A stretch of DNA of 64,000 bases, taken from positions 1 through 64,000 of the forward strand of contig CAXBMQ010000007.1 in assembly GCA_963977005.1 (NCBI GenBank), read 5' to 3'. This DNA comes from CAXBCP01 sp963977005 (GTDB lineage: Bacteria; Pseudomonadota; Alphaproteobacteria; MPNO01; UBA830). Under the pieces are notes generated by a model that saw only the letters and a list, made by a program, of their open reading frames with translations, searched no databases and had not been told where the DNA came from. Numbering within the stretch: the stretch's first letter is position 1; each line of letters starts with the position of its first letter. The position numbers were made by a program, and so were the translations under genes. Positions 36,314-44,752 of this stretch are shown here, piece by piece.

Positions 36314-36691
36314 TCAGCCCGGCAGCTTGAATTCCGGGTTGTAGATCAGCCCGATCGTGTTGCCCCAGGGGTCCTTCAGTTCGGCCACCATGATCTCGCC
36401 GCCGACATTGACCGGATCGGACTCCGCGGTTGCGCCGAGAGATTTGAGACGGGCGAACTCGGCGGCGATATCCTCCACGCCCCAATAGCTGAGCACATTA
36501 TCGGTCTTGTCCCCTGTCGGTGTGTCGTCGGGCATCAGGCCCATCTCGTATCCGGCAACGTTGAAGCCGACGTAAAACGCCTCGTCAAAATAGGGCGTGA
36601 CCCGGAATGCCTCTGCGTACCATTCCTTCGCTTTCGCCAGGTCCGCAACCTTGTTCACGGTCGTTCTGAGGCCGAGCATCGGCGAAGGCAT
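36314..36691 (-). CDS. VOC-superfamily (glyoxalase-like) protein
   Basis: A 125-residue protein of two beta-alpha-beta-beta-beta units: GLRTTVNKVADLAKAKEWYA at the start and AELKDPWGNTIGLIYNP at the end, both typical of glyoxalase/bleomycin-resistance folds. The metal ligands usual in glyoxalase I (His and Glu pairs) are not all obvious, so function ranges from lyase to binding protein. It lies 35 bases after a methyltransferase gene and 54 before an esterase gene, all leftward. Confidence 0.85.
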   Translation of the reverse strand: MPSPMLGLRTTVNKVADLAKAKEWYAEAFRVTPYFDEAFYVGFNVAGYEMGLMPDDTPTGDKTDNVLSYWGVEDIAAEFARLKSLGATAESDPVNVGGEIMVAELKDPWGNTIGLIYNPEFKLPG

Positions 36692-36726
36692 GGGTGTTCT
36701 CCGGCTTGCGGGGGCGCGGTGCGGGA

Positions 36727-37557
36727 TCAGATGCGTTTGGCGACCAGCATCACATTTGTCAGTCGGCCTTCCCGCGCGCTTTTGCCCGAATTGGCCCGAC
36801 GGTCAGGATAGTCCTCGCCTCGTGTAATTTCGATCGTCAGCGGTGTATCGACCGGCGGTGGGGGCGGCGGTGGATTGTCCGCGGCGGCCTGGCGCCGGGC
36901 GGCTTCGTCAACCCATTCTATGATCCGAAAACCGGCGTTTTCCAGAATACTGCGCATTTCGTCCGGCGGAATGAGAAAGCTGTAGGACGGATCGCGCGCC
37001 CAGGGCAGCGGATAATACGGCGCGCCGTTCGGCCCTTCGCCCAGCTCGCTGACCGCGAAAATGCCACCCGGTTTGAGAACCCGGTGTACCCCTGCGTAGA
37101 AGCCGGACCGGTCTTCGATATTCATCGTGACATTCAGCGCCCAGGCCATGTCGAATGCACCGTCGTCATAGGGCAGGGCGGTCGCGTCGCCGCAGTCGAA
37201 CGTTACCCTGTCGGACAGGCCGACTTTTCCGGTCAGCATGCGGGCGACAGCGATATAATCGGCGGTCAGGTCTATGCCGGTTACGCGGCAGCCGTATTCC
37301 GTGGCGAAGTAGCGCGCCGGACCGCCGATACCGCATCCGATATCGAGCAGGTGCATATCCGGCGCGATCTTCACGAGGTCTGCATGAAGCTGCGTCTGCA
37401 GCAATCCGCCCCCGTGGATTTGATCGGCCGGGCCTAGGATTTCCGGGGTCCATCGTTCCGGTGGAATGCCGGCCTGTTCAAGCGCTGCCACAATGCGTCT
37501 ACCCAGATCTGTGGCCGCATTATTGTCAGCGTCTATTGCTGCGTGAACGGTTGTCAA
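36727..37557 (-). CDS. SAM-dependent methyltransferase (tocopherol/sarcosine-type)
   Basis: A 276-residue class I methyltransferase with HLLDIGCGIGGPARYFA (69-85), GIDLTADYIAVAR, and ALNVTMNIEDRSGFY in the acceptor region, resembling gamma-tocopherol or glycine/sarcosine N-methyltransferases and cyclopropane-type small-molecule enzymes. A proline run (seven Pro, about residues 229-235) separates the core from a C-terminal strand region. The only long start is TTG at 37557, so the N-terminus is uncertain. First gene of the methyltransferase-VOC-hydrolase unit. Confidence 0.82.
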   Translation of the reverse strand: MTTVHAAIDADNNAATDLGRRIVAALEQAGIPPERWTPEILGPADQIHGGGLLQTQLHADLVKIAPDMHLLDIGCGIGGPARYFATEYGCRVTGIDLTADYIAVARMLTGKVGLSDRVTFDCGDATALPYDDGAFDMAWALNVTMNIEDRSGFYAGVHRVLKPGGIFAVSELGEGPNGAPYYPLPWARDPSYSFLIPPDEMRSILENAGFRIIEWVDEAARRQAAADNPPPPPPPVDTPLTIEITRGEDYPDRRANSGKSAREGRLTNVMLVAKRI

Positions 37558-37757
37558 TTGTACGCCGTGTTTAAGGTTATCCCATCGTGAATCTGACAGT
37601 TTTTACGCGACACAGTCAATATCCGGGGGGCGCAGGTAATATGGCACCGCTATCCGGGTATTATCGTTCCCAAAGCAACCGTTCGTTAAGATACCTGCCA
37701 TATTCTCTACTCGGCTTGACGGCATCAATATGGGAACACTTAACACGGTATCGGAAA

Positions 37758-38855
37758 ATGGCTTCGCTGGAATCATCAACGGCATTCGAAAATACCGAGG
37801 AGGAAGAAGATCGCGATTTCCTCGAAGACAACGATGCGATCTTCACGCTACCGCTGAAATACGTGCCGTTGCAGACGACGTCGCTGCGCCGCAGCCGTCT
37901 GACGAAGACGTATTCCCTCGATACCGCGGTGGAAATGTTCAGATACGGTGAGGGCCTCAGAGCTTACTTTCTGATTGAAGACGTACTCAAGGGCGCTCTG
38001 AACGAGAAGTTTGGCTGGCCGCCGGGAGGCCAGGGGCATGATGCGCAACTTCTTAAAACGCTTTCGTCGATCAATAGCTATGACGTGTTCAACCTGAGAA
38101 TTCAATTTCGCGAGTCGGGCATCGACTACGAGGGTATCGAATACCTCGCCTTATCCCCAGAAATGAAATCCGAGCTGTCGGTTTATATGCGGCAGTTCAC
38201 GCAGCCGCTGATACAATTGGTGTTCGGCGACCGCGACGTTGCTAATTCCCCTCAGACCGACATCATCGATCTGTTCAGGAATCCCGGTGCCGAAGAACCC
38301 GCCCGGAATTTGAAAATTCTGGCGGGAAAACTCAACATTCAAACATCGGCCTTGCCTGACTTCCTACATAATTTTTCAGAAGTCTATATGGCGATTTCCT
38401 ATTACAAGAACTACGCAGACAATATCGGCGTTATGAACGCCGTCTTTATGTCGGAACTCGATTATATTCATACGTCTCTGCAGTGGAAATCCGATCCCGA
38501 TATCGAGAAGATCTGCGTAAACACCAAAGAGATAATGAAGAGCGTTTTCTTCGAGGTTTATCAGCGTCTCGACGTATTCGAGCGGGAAACAAAGAATTTC
38601 TGGGCGGATCTGAATCCGAGCAGGTTTCGGGATCTGGAATGGATGCTGAGGGATTCGCAGATGATGCTCGGCGGGGTTCTGTGCGGCCTCGGACGCAAGC
38701 TGGCCGGCTGGCGGGAGAGATTTCCGACAGCGGATCACGGCAGCGCACCGAACAGATACGAGGTCCTGAAAAACGAATTCCGCCCGGGCCTGAGCTCTCT
38801 TGTTCAACTCGCCGCGGCCGACATGCGCGAGGCGAAAGCCGATGACCCACACTGA
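37758..38855 (+). CDS. Protein of unknown function, 365 residues, helical and acidic
   Basis: Not recognised. The ATG at 37758 is preferred, as it starts an acidic segment (ENTEEEEDRDFLEDND) before a soluble helical body. The frame is open back to 37587, but that part looks non-coding. No signal peptide or membrane span is visible. Noted patterns are LRRSRLTKTYSLDTAVEMF near 48, GWPPGGQGHDAQLL, WKSDPDIEKICVNTKEIM and a Trp/Arg-rich C-terminal helix. Base composition is clearly lower in G+C than neighbouring genes, and the promoter side carries inverted copies of AATATGGCA. It stands alone between convergent and divergent catabolic genes, so it may have been acquired. No function proposed. Confidence 0.7.
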   Translation: MASLESSTAFENTEEEEDRDFLEDNDAIFTLPLKYVPLQTTSLRRSRLTKTYSLDTAVEMFRYGEGLRAYFLIEDVLKGALNEKFGWPPGGQGHDAQLLKTLSSINSYDVFNLRIQFRESGIDYEGIEYLALSPEMKSELSVYMRQFTQPLIQLVFGDRDVANSPQTDIIDLFRNPGAEEPARNLKILAGKLNIQTSALPDFLHNFSEVYMAISYYKNYADNIGVMNAVFMSELDYIHTSLQWKSDPDIEKICVNTKEIMKSVFFEVYQRLDVFERETKNFWADLNPSRFRDLEWMLRDSQMMLGGVLCGLGRKLAGWRERFPTADHGSAPNRYEVLKNEFRPGLSSLVQLAAADMREAKADDPH

Positions 38856-38888
38856 GCCGCCGTTGCCGTCCCCGGGCGTAAACCGGTC

Positions 38889-39581
38889 TTAGCCCGCCTC
38901 CGCCGCCTCGATCTCCGCGAGGGCCCAGACACGACCGATGGGGCCGCGTGTCCGCAGCAATTCCTCGGCGATTTCTTCCATTTCTTCCTCGTCCAGCACC
39001 TCGTAATCGCCCATTGAGGCCGCAATTGCGGTGCGCTTGGCATTGTCTTCCATGAAATAGACGCCGGTCGTCATCTCCTCGATGTCGGGTCCGGTGACGA
39101 CGATACCGTGGGCGCGCAACAGCATGGCGCGGCAATCGCCCAGCGTTTCAGCCATTGCGCGGCCGCGTTCCTCGTTCAGGATCAGGCGCGAATCGGGGTG
39201 TACCGGAATGCCGCCATTGAAGATCGACGCCATGAAATAGGTCGGCTTGAGGTCGTGCTCCGACATCGAAAAGCTGGTCGCATTGTGGGTATGGAAGTGG
39301 GCGACCGAGTTCACGTCCGGCCGGGCCTTGAAAACCTCGAGATGGATCGGCAGTTCGCCGGGCAGTTTTTCGTTCGTGCCGATCTGGTTGCCGTCGAGAT
39401 CGCAAAGCAAAAAATCCTCCGGGTGGGATATCTTGCCAAGTTCGTGCGGGGTCATCAGCACCACGTTCGGGTCCTGCGTCCGGGCGCTGATATGCCCGAA
39501 GCCGTCGACAAAGCCGCGCCCGTAAAAAAAACGCCATGCAACACTGAGTTTCTGTCGGAGTACATTCTCGTTATCGATCAC
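38889..39581 (-). CDS. Class II aldolase/adducin-family protein
   Basis: A 230-residue zinc-dependent aldolase-fold enzyme. The metal ligands are in HFHTHNAT (95-102), with the C-terminal His in LRAHGIVVTG (about 158) and the likely catalytic Glu in PGELPIHLEVF (74-84). Family members (fuculose-phosphate aldolase, ribulose-phosphate epimerase, 3-hydroxyacid decarboxylase types) cleave or decarboxylate small hydroxy-acids or sugar phosphates. It is divergent from the luciferase-like monooxygenase operon with about 100 bases between, so it may contribute to the same catabolic route (inference). GFGHISART is a conserved N-terminal motif. Confidence 0.9.
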   Translation of the reverse strand: MIDNENVLRQKLSVAWRFFYGRGFVDGFGHISARTQDPNVVLMTPHELGKISHPEDFLLCDLDGNQIGTNEKLPGELPIHLEVFKARPDVNSVAHFHTHNATSFSMSEHDLKPTYFMASIFNGGIPVHPDSRLILNEERGRAMAETLGDCRAMLLRAHGIVVTGPDIEEMTTGVYFMEDNAKRTAIAASMGDYEVLDEEEMEEIAEELLRTRGPIGRVWALAEIEAAEAG

Positions 39582-39683
39582 CGTGATCCCACTTTCAATA
39601 CGTTGTTGGTCATCCGTCGGGAAGGATTGTATTAGTTACGGCGCACGCGGCAAAGACCGCGAAATACGGGAGGAAGCAACGCC

Positions 39684-40742
39684 ATGAAATTCGGCCTTTT
39701 TTATCTGCCTACCCATCTGCCGGACAGCGACCGGGATGTGCATACACATATGCACAATATCGTCGAACAGGTCGAATATGCCGACAGGACCGGGTTCGAT
39801 TACGCATGGCTGGTTGAGCATCATTTCGTGCGCCATGGCGGTTTTCTGTCGGCGAACTACGCTTTTCTCTGCTACCTCGCGGGGCGGACGGAGAATATCC
39901 GCCTTGCGACGGGCGCGACCGTGATGGCACTGAACGATCCGGTTCGGGTCGCCGAACAGGCCGCCACGCTGGACCAGTTGTCGAACGGGCGGTTCGATCT
40001 CGGCGTCGGGCGCGGTTTTATCCGCGACGAGTTCGATGCGTTCGGCGTGCCGATGAAGGAAAGCCGTGAGAGGGTCGAGGAGGGTGTCGATCTCGTCCTG
40101 AAGGCATGGGAAGGCGCGCCCCTGGAATTCGACAGCAAGTTTCGTCCGAAGATGTCGGGACTGAGAATCCTGCCCACGCCGTACCAGAAACGACCGGCTA
40201 TCTGGAACGCCTGTCTTATGTCGCCCGAGAGCTTCGAATGGACGGCACAGGAAGGCCACAATCTGCTCTATGTCGCGTATCACGTCGATCACGACCTCGC
40301 GGCAGAGCGCATTTCCTGGTACCGGGACGCGCTGCCGAAATACGGTCGCAAGGTTGAGGATCACGAGGTGTGCTGTGTCTATCACGCCTATTTCATGGAT
40401 GAGCCGGACGATGAGCGTCTTAAATCCGTCGTCGATGGGCCGATGGGCGAATACGGCATGGCGGGCAAGGAAGCGGCAAGCAAGCCGCCGGATCCGGAAG
40501 CGTACAAAGGCTACGACCAGCGCGACAAGGGCACGGTGGAGCTGACTTTTGATCGCTATTATCCCGGACGGGTCGTGATGGGCGGGCCGGATCAGGTGGT
40601 CGAACGGATCAAAGTGCTGCGCGATATCGGCATCACCCAGGTGACCTTTCTGGTCGACTTCGGATCGCTGTCGCAGGACGAAATCATGAAATCCCTGCAG
40701 GTGTTCGGCGAGAAAATCCTGCCGCGGGTGAAGGACCTCTGA
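39684..40742 (+). CDS. Luciferase-like flavin-dependent monooxygenase (LLM class)
   Basis: A 352-residue TIM-barrel monooxygenase of the bacterial luciferase group. EHHFVRHGGFLSANY, TGATVMALNDPVRVAEQAATLD and GRFDLGVGRGFIRDEFDAFGV are the usual FMN/F420-binding and core segments (quoted in parts). GGAGGAAGC before the ATG is a good ribosome site. It needs a flavin reductase partner, not found nearby. First gene of an operon with a class III CoA-transferase and a MaoC hydratase, suggesting an oxygenation that feeds an acyl-CoA path. Confidence 0.92.
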   Translation: MKFGLFYLPTHLPDSDRDVHTHMHNIVEQVEYADRTGFDYAWLVEHHFVRHGGFLSANYAFLCYLAGRTENIRLATGATVMALNDPVRVAEQAATLDQLSNGRFDLGVGRGFIRDEFDAFGVPMKESRERVEEGVDLVLKAWEGAPLEFDSKFRPKMSGLRILPTPYQKRPAIWNACLMSPESFEWTAQEGHNLLYVAYHVDHDLAAERISWYRDALPKYGRKVEDHEVCCVYHAYFMDEPDDERLKSVVDGPMGEYGMAGKEAASKPPDPEAYKGYDQRDKGTVELTFDRYYPGRVVMGGPDQVVERIKVLRDIGITQVTFLVDFGSLSQDEIMKSLQVFGEKILPRVKDL

Positions 40743-40743
40743 T

Positions 40744-41931
40744 TTGGCCGGACCGCTCGAAGGTATTCGCGTTCTCGATCTGACGTCGGTGGTCCTCGGG
40801 CCGCTGGCAACCCAGACCATGGGCGATATGGGCGCGGATATCGTCAAGATTGAGAGCCCCGCAGGGGACACGACACGCTATACCGGGCCAAAGCGTTCGG
40901 CGGATATGTCGGCTCTGTATATGGGGCTGAACCGCAACAAGCGGTCGCTGGTGCTCGACCTCAAGCAGGAAAGCGCCAGGGAAGCCCTTTGGAAACTGGT
41001 CGATACCGCGGATGTGTTCCTCCATTCGGTTCGCCCCCAGGCGATGGAACGGCTGGGCTTCGGCCATGATGCCGTCCTCGCCCGCAATCCGCGCATCGTC
41101 TATGCCGGTATTCACGGGTTCCGCGTGGACGGGCCGTATGCCGGCAGGCCCGCCTATGACGATGTTATTCAGGGGCTCAGCGGCAGTGCCGACCTTATGG
41201 CGCGTCTCGTGGGCGAGCCGCGCTATATGCCGACGATCATGGCCGACAAGACCTGCGGGCTGGTCACGGTCAACGCGATCCTGGCGGCCCTGCTGGAACG
41301 CGGGAAATCCGGCGAAGGGCAGTTCGTCGAGATTCCGATGTTCGAGACCATGGTGGCGTTCAATATGGCGGACCACATTTTCGGCTATACGTTCGATCCG
41401 CCCGAGGGACCGATGGGCTATTCTCGCGTCCTGACCCCGTCGCGCCGGCCGTACAAAACCACCGACGGGTTTATCTGCCTGCTTGCCTATACCGATATCC
41501 AGTGGGTGCGGTTCTGGGACGAGGTCGGCAGGCCCGAACTAAAGGACGACCCGCGCTTCGACAGCCTGGCCAGCCGGGCCGACAATATCGAGGCGGTCTA
41601 CAGTCTGGCGGGCGAATTCATCGCGACGCGCTCCACCGCGGATTGGCTGGAAACCCTGCCGAGGCTTGAAATACCCTGTGGCGAGATCGTTGCACTCGAA
41701 AAAATTCCGGAAGATCCGCATTTGCAGGCCGTCGGGTTTTTCCGCAGCGAAACGCATCCCACCGAGGGCAAGATCACCGTGCCGGACACGCCGGTGCAGT
41801 TCAGCCGGACCCCCGCATCGATCGACCGGTTGCAGCCGAAACTTGGCGAGCACAGCGCCGAGATCCTGCGCGAAGCGGGGATTGGCGACGGCGAGATTGA
41901 GCAAATGCGCGCCAGTGGCGCTACTATCTGA
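40744..41931 (+). CDS. Class III CoA-transferase (CaiB/BaiF family)
   Basis: A 395-residue CoA-transferase. LDLTSVVLGPLATQTMGDMG and ADIVKIESPAGD at the start and GRPAYDDVIQGLSG (125-147) are family marks; Asp139 or Asp140 is the probable catalytic nucleophile. It moves CoA between carboxylates (formyl-CoA, carnitine, succinyl-type donors; substrate unknown). The start is TTG at 40744, one base after the monooxygenase stop, so translation is coupled. MaoC follows 20 bases after its end. Confidence 0.92.
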   Translation: MAGPLEGIRVLDLTSVVLGPLATQTMGDMGADIVKIESPAGDTTRYTGPKRSADMSALYMGLNRNKRSLVLDLKQESAREALWKLVDTADVFLHSVRPQAMERLGFGHDAVLARNPRIVYAGIHGFRVDGPYAGRPAYDDVIQGLSGSADLMARLVGEPRYMPTIMADKTCGLVTVNAILAALLERGKSGEGQFVEIPMFETMVAFNMADHIFGYTFDPPEGPMGYSRVLTPSRRPYKTTDGFICLLAYTDIQWVRFWDEVGRPELKDDPRFDSLASRADNIEAVYSLAGEFIATRSTADWLETLPRLEIPCGEIVALEKIPEDPHLQAVGFFRSETHPTEGKITVPDTPVQFSRTPASIDRLQPKLGEHSAEILREAGIGDGEIEQMRASGATI

Positions 41932-41951
41932 TACTTACGGAGAACCAGACC

Positions 41952-42416
41952 ATGAAAACGCTTGGCATCGGCTTGTACTGGGATGACCTGACGGTCGGCG
42001 AGCAGTTCAAAACGCTGAACCGCACGATCACCGAATCCGATATCGTCAATTTTATCGGCGTGACCGGCATGGTCGAGACCCTTTTTACCGACATGACCTT
42101 CGGTGACCATGGCGGCGGCCCGATGGGCGGACGTGTGTCGCCGGCGGCGCTGGTCTACACCATGACCGAGGGCCTGCTGTGTCAGTCGACCATGCAGACC
42201 ACAGGGCTTGCGCTGCTGGAAGTCGAGAAGAAGGTGCTGGGCCCGGTATTCGCCGGGGATACGATCCACGCGGAGGTCGAGGTCATCGCCGTGCGGCCGA
42301 CCAGCAAGGGCAATCGCGGTATCGTGACGACCATGAACAACGTGATGAACCAGAAGGGCGAAAAGGTCATCGAATATCGCGCGGTGCGCATGATGGCGGG
42401 GCGGCCTGCCGACTGA
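41952..42416 (+). CDS. MaoC-like (R)-specific acyl-CoA hydratase
   Basis: A 154-residue hot-dog-fold protein. ITESDIVNFIGVTGM and GGGPMGGRVSPAALVYTMTEGLL are MaoC patterns, followed by LEVEKKVLGPVFAGDTIHAEVEV, the classical central helix-strand region (in parts). The usual D-x5-H catalytic pair of R-hydratases is not evident at the first position, so it could be a non-classical hydratase, as in mesaconyl-CoA or beta-methylmalyl-CoA enzymes. GGAGAACC lies before the ATG. Last gene of the monooxygenase/CoA-transferase operon. Confidence 0.88.
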   Translation: MKTLGIGLYWDDLTVGEQFKTLNRTITESDIVNFIGVTGMVETLFTDMTFGDHGGGPMGGRVSPAALVYTMTEGLLCQSTMQTTGLALLEVEKKVLGPVFAGDTIHAEVEVIAVRPTSKGNRGIVTTMNNVMNQKGEKVIEYRAVRMMAGRPAD

Positions 42417-42426
42417 CGAAACGGTC

Positions 42427-42444
42427 CCGATTCGCCGGAATCGG
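42427..42444 (+). terminator. Hairpin CCGATTC-GCCG-GAATCGG after the MaoC operon
   Basis: A seven-base perfect stem starts ten bases after the MaoC stop. It lacks a following T-run, so it may be a weak terminator or an RNA-stabilising 3' end. Confidence 0.45.
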
Positions 42445-42577
42445 TCGCGGATGGTTCGGGAAAAACACCTTGATCGCCGGATTTTATCTTTTTGAATTAA
42501 CAGGTTAGGCAGTCTTGCGGGGTTGCCCCAATTCCGCCTCAATTGCAGACGACCTTAAAGCATGTCCTGTCCCAACG

Positions 42578-42685
42578 GGCGCCGCCAAAGGCGACCGCGC
42601 CACGTAGGGAGGCCCGTCTACCACTGACGGGTGTTGGTGGTCCCGGCCGCCGCGACCTGAGCGAAACGTAGGTTGCGGCGGCCGG
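42578..42685. other. Cluster of three strong hairpins in an ORF-free stretch
   Basis: Three consecutive dyads in about 110 bases: GGCGCCGCC-AAA-GGCG(ACC)GCGCC (42578-42601), CCCGTC-TACCACT-GACGGG (42613-42631), and a 16-base-pair stem CCGGCCGCCGCGACCT/AGGTTGCGGCGGCCGG with one G-U pair and an 11-base loop (42643-42685). The gap 42417-42720 between convergent genes holds nothing else. It could be a structured RNA, a pair of back-to-back terminators, or a small palindromic repeat element. Confidence 0.6.
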
Positions 42686-42720
42686 TGTAATTTCCAGGGC
42701 CGCGTTCAGAAAACCTTGTC

Positions 42721-42912
42721 TCAGCAGTACGGATGGCGCAGGCACAGGCGCAGGCTCGCCCGTTCGCGTTCCCACTGGATTTCCTCCGGCGTGCTCGGCG
42801 GCGGCGGGGGCGGCGTGACGGTGAAATTGTAGCGCCGGTTGATCCAGGTGGCGGTGGCCATGATTCCGCCAAGCGCGGCAAGGGCGGTGACGATGGGCAG
42901 GGCAGTTTCCAT
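42721..42912 (-). CDS. Small membrane protein, unknown function
   Basis: A 63-residue protein starting METALPIVTAL at 42912 (a longer frame begins at 42960). One transmembrane helix (about 4-22) is followed by a basic/proline-rich segment with six Pro in a row and a short charged tail ending in a Cys-containing sequence. No family recognised. A hypothetical gene, supported by its helix, codon use and the hairpins after it; it could also be a chance frame. Confidence 0.4.
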   Translation of the reverse strand: METALPIVTALAALGGIMATATWINRRYNFTVTPPPPPPSTPEEIQWERERASLRLCLRHPYC

Positions 42913-43021
42913 GGGGGTTCTTTCAAAGAAGCCGGTAACGAAACGACGCCAGTCTATCATAGAAGCGGTGACCGGGACTGTGGTCGCGGATCAACGATTC
43001 GTGACGAGCTACGCTGCGATG

Positions 43022-43942
43022 TCAGGCCTTGTCCAGACACGCTTCCCACGCCGGCACCGGCCCGATCCGATCGATGAGGAAATCGATAAACGCCCGCGCG
43101 CGGGCGGAGAGATGCCTGGTCGGGGGGTAGACGGCGTAGATCGACATGTCGAACCAGTCGTGGTCGGTGAGTACGGCGGTGAGACTGCCCTCGGCGAGCT
43201 GTTCATGGACAATAAAGGTTGGTTCGCACATGACGCCCAGCCCGCCGATCGCTGCCGCGCGCAGCGTGTCACCGCTGGTAGCGACCATACGGCGCTGTGT
43301 TGCCACGGCACCGCGCGTGCCGTCCGGGCGGGTAAAGCTCCACTGGCTCGGTTGGCGGGCGTTGCCGTAACACAGGGAAGGCAGGCGCGAGAGGTCTTCG
43401 GCCGTGTCCGGTCGGCCGTGACGGTCGAAGAAGGCCGGACTGGCGCAGATCACATGACGGACTTTGCAGATCCGCCGAGCAATCAGGCTTGAGTCGCTCA
43501 ACGTGCCCACACGGATCGCAAGGTCCATGCCCTCTTCGACCAGATCGACCCGCCGGTCTGAGATATTGGCTATCACCTGCAGGTGGGGGTGCAGGCCCAT
43601 GAAGGTTACCAGGGCGTCGTTGAGCTGCGCCAGGGCAAGCGACATCGGGATGGTCAGCCGGAGTGTGCCGGCCAGACGGGTGGGGTCCGCCGCCGCCAGG
43701 CTATCGGCTTCGTCCATATCGGCGAGAATCCCGAGGCAGCGTTCGTAATAGGCCCTGCCCGCATCTGTAAGGGTGATGCGCCGCGTGGTGCGCTGCATCA
43801 GCTGGACGCCGAGCCGGGCTTCGAGTTCCTTGATTCGGCGGCTGATCGCCGAGGCGGCAATGCCAAGCTGCGCGGCGGTGCGGGTGACGCTCAGGGTTTC
43901 GGCGACCCGCACAAAGGTCTGAATCTCGTCGAAGCGGTCCAT
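43022..43942 (-). CDS. LysR-family transcriptional regulator
   Basis: A 306-residue LysR regulator: N-terminal winged helix-turn-helix with VRVAETLSVTRTAAQLGIAASAISRRI (parts, 11-37), then a periplasmic-binding-fold effector domain. It is divergent from an FMN azoreductase gene, the classical arrangement in which LysR controls the divergent gene and itself. The 115-base gap has an AT-rich dyad around 43957-43980 as a possible LysR site. Effector unknown, possibly a quinone or azo compound. Confidence 0.93.
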   Translation of the reverse strand: MDRFDEIQTFVRVAETLSVTRTAAQLGIAASAISRRIKELEARLGVQLMQRTTRRITLTDAGRAYYERCLGILADMDEADSLAAADPTRLAGTLRLTIPMSLALAQLNDALVTFMGLHPHLQVIANISDRRVDLVEEGMDLAIRVGTLSDSSLIARRICKVRHVICASPAFFDRHGRPDTAEDLSRLPSLCYGNARQPSQWSFTRPDGTRGAVATQRRMVATSGDTLRAAAIGGLGVMCEPTFIVHEQLAEGSLTAVLTDHDWFDMSIYAVYPPTRHLSARARAFIDFLIDRIGPVPAWEACLDKA

Positions 43943-43974
43943 CTATTGTGCTCCATTAGAGAATAATAATTTCT

Positions 43975-43980
43975 TATAAT
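43975..43980 (+). promoter_or_regulatory. Candidate -10 TATAAT for the azoreductase
   Basis: A perfect TATAAT inside the LysR-azoreductase gap, embedded in GAATAATAATTTCTTATAAT. A start about 70 bases before the ATG would result. No good -35 is seen at 17 bases, which is usual for LysR-activated promoters. Confidence 0.45.
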
Positions 43981-44057
43981 GCTTCTTTTTGACGGGCGCG
44001 AGGTATTCCATATCCGGTGCATCGAAACATCACGTCACTGGATAAAGGAACCACACC

Positions 44058-44687
44058 ATGTCTAACCAAGCCCAACCCCTTAACGTTCTTCGTATCGATG
44101 CCAGCATGCGGCGAGACGGGTCCGTTACGCGCGACCTCGCCGACGCGCTTGTCGCCGTGCTCGCAGACGCTCCCCGCGGCGCCGCCGTTACAAACCGCGA
44201 TCTGGCCGACGGCCTGCCGCTGATCGATGAGGCCTGGATCGGCGCCAATTTCACCGATCCGGATGATCGCAGCGATGCCCAGAGAGAGCATCTCGCGCTG
44301 TCGGACGAACTGGTCGGTGAACTCAAGGCGGCGGATGCAGTGGTGCTCGCGGTGCCGGTCTATAACTTCGGCGTCCCGGCGGCGATGAAGGCGTGGGTCG
44401 ACCTGATTGCCCGTGCGCGCGAAACTTTCCGCTATTCCGAGAATGGTCCGATCGGGCTGCTCGAAGGCAAGAAGGCCTACCTGGTGATTGCGTCCGGCGG
44501 GACCGAACTCGGCAGCGATATCGATTTTGCCAGCGGATATCTGAAGCATATCCTTGGTTTTGTCGGGATCACGGACGTCACCCTGATCGCTGCAGACCGG
44601 CTGGCGGTCTCGCCCGAGGAGTCGCTGGCATCCGCCCGGGCCGCGATCGCTGAACTCGCGGCCGATCCCGAAGCGCTTGCCGCGTAA
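44058..44687 (+). CDS. FMN-dependent NADH-azoreductase/quinone reductase
   Basis: A 209-residue flavodoxin-fold enzyme of the AzoR family that reduces azo dyes and quinones with NAD(P)H. MRRDGSVTRDLADAL is the phosphate-binding loop with an SxT-type element, VPVYNFGVPAAMKAWVDLI and FRYSENGPIGLLEGKKAYLV are family segments, and SGG follows. Divergent from a LysR gene that likely induces it. Probably detoxifies quinones. Translation begins from the ATG at 44058 after an AAAGGAA ribosome site. Confidence 0.92.
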   Translation: MSNQAQPLNVLRIDASMRRDGSVTRDLADALVAVLADAPRGAAVTNRDLADGLPLIDEAWIGANFTDPDDRSDAQREHLALSDELVGELKAADAVVLAVPVYNFGVPAAMKAWVDLIARARETFRYSENGPIGLLEGKKAYLVIASGGTELGSDIDFASGYLKHILGFVGITDVTLIAADRLAVSPEESLASARAAIAELAADPEALAA

Positions 44688-44704
44688 GCCCCGTCGAAGA
44701 GATG

Positions 44705-44732
44705 CCGTCATCCCGCCGTCGCGGGATGACGG
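44705..44732. terminator. Strong hairpin CCGTCATCCCGC/GCGGGATGACGG
   Basis: A perfect 12-base-pair stem with loop CGTC between the convergent azoreductase and radC genes. The sequence is the type of palindromic repeat (REP-like) common in alphaproteobacterial gaps; it is followed by TTAAATT. Likely two-way terminator. Confidence 0.6.
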
Positions 44733-44752
44733 TTAAATTCGAATCTCGCTGG

